Positions 63,455 to 64,000 of a stretch of 64,000 nucleotides of DNA are shown piece by piece. Below the pieces are notes generated by a model that worked only from the letters and a program-made list of their open reading frames with translations, did not search any database and had not been told where the DNA came from. The stretch covers positions 3,643,496-3,707,495 of the forward strand of contig SSNP01000037.1 of NCBI GenBank assembly GCA_006937955.1, given 5' to 3'. This DNA comes from Pachypanchax playfairii (taxonomy: Eukaryota > Chordata > Actinopteri > Cyprinodontiformes > Aplocheilidae). Position 1 is the first letter of the stretch. Each line of letters starts with the position of its first letter. A program made the translations under genes and the position numbers.

Positions 63455-64000
63455 AAAGAAACCCAGGCCTCCCTCACCCCAACGATACTCTCCAGCTCCT
63501 CGTGGGGGATTCCCTGATGATCCCGGGACAGAGAAGATAAATAGTCTTTCCAATGAATTCTGGGTCTGCCCGGGGGACTACGGGACATGCCTGGAAAACC
63601 TCCATGGGGAGGAGACCAGGATGCATTCTAACCACAAGCCTGAACCACCACAGCTGCCTCCTTTCGATGTAGAGGAGCAGCAGCTCCACTTCAAGCTCCT
63701 CCTGGATGATGGAGCTCCTCACCTGATCTCTAAGGCTGAGCCTGGCCACCCTACAGAGGAAGCTAGGGCTGGGTGTTATGATGATGTATATATTCTGGAT
63801 GATCAGGTCCTTCACTACAACAGACTGAAGCACTGTCTTCATCACTGAAGACGAAGCTTCAATCCATTGGTCCATCTCCTGCTGCATCCTGCATCAATCT
63901 TGAACAAGAAGCCCAGATACTTTACCTCCTCCACCTGAAAAAAAGACTCACTGCCAACCTGAAGGAATGTTCCATCTTTTTAAGCTGCTAACTGTTAAAT
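63455..64000 (-). mobile_element. Degenerate LINE fragment (RT C-terminal part)
   Basis: Words such as CTCCAGCTCCTCGTGGGGGA, TCGATGTAGAGGAGCAGCAG, CTCCTCCTGGATGATGGAGC and ACAAGAAGCCCAGATACTT are decayed forms of a widespread fish non-LTR retrotransposon. Its ORF runs on the minus strand, where a 137-codon open remnant survives (63,887-63,474). The copy runs off the window edge. The family name is uncertain. Confidence 0.55.

Overview
The window is nuclear DNA of a teleost fish. The coding exons match vertebrate genes with ordinary GT-AG introns, and the transposons are of fish type: Tc1/mariner elements, L2/Rex1-like LINE tails, TTAA-flanked MITEs and a hAT-like MITE. The jmjd6 and mettl23 proteins are colinear with their mammalian counterparts. 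Much of the rest is tandem repeat, with ten arrays of roughly 0.3 to 4 kb.

Layout, left to right. (1) 1-24,600: two exons of an ankyrin-repeat scaffold gene, best read as caskin2, on the minus strand (ATG exon at 22,188; second exon at 4,821-4,770). They are separated by a 17 kb intron full of minisatellites, LINE debris, two MITE copies and four partial or complete copies of one Tc1 family. (2) 24,600-27,365: a LINE split by a TTAA-type MITE, a 39-bp VNTR, and two minus-strand exons of a gene I cannot name. (3) 27,366-34,650: a two-exon AIG1/GIMAP-like gene whose single intron is almost wholly a 4.1 kb array of 16-bp units, with a 2.3 kb array of 12-bp units just downstream. (4) 36,565-45,490: mettl23 (minus) and jmjd6 (plus), head to head around a 635-bp promoter carrying CCAAT, GC and YY1-like sites; both coding sequences are complete. 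(5) 46,046-52,599: mxra7 (plus), three exons found, with a 2.7 kb PstI-rich array in intron 1; its last conserved exon is not visible and may lie in the assembly gap at 56,247-56,885. (6) 60,111-62,761: the six 3' exons of socs7 (minus), covering the SH2 domain and SOCS box, with one GC-AG intron; the 5' exons lie beyond the window.

METTL23 (a protein/histone methyltransferase) and JMJD6 (a 2-oxoglutarate dioxygenase acting on protein lysine and arginine) share a promoter region, as in mammals. caskin2, mxra7, jmjd6 and mettl23 are all on human 17q25, so the block is conserved. socs7 (human 17q12) beside mxra7 is a different neighbourhood.

The best second-look signals are in the Tc1 region. 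Two full 340-codon transposase frames survive, and empty and filled versions of insertion sites can be read in the same window. Two single-N joins and one 231-N gap sit exactly inside these duplications, so part of the structure is probably two haplotypes or an assembly path through inverted repeats. I see no convincing new multi-gene system. The GIMAP-like gene with a degraded P-loop and a satellite intron is the oddest gene.
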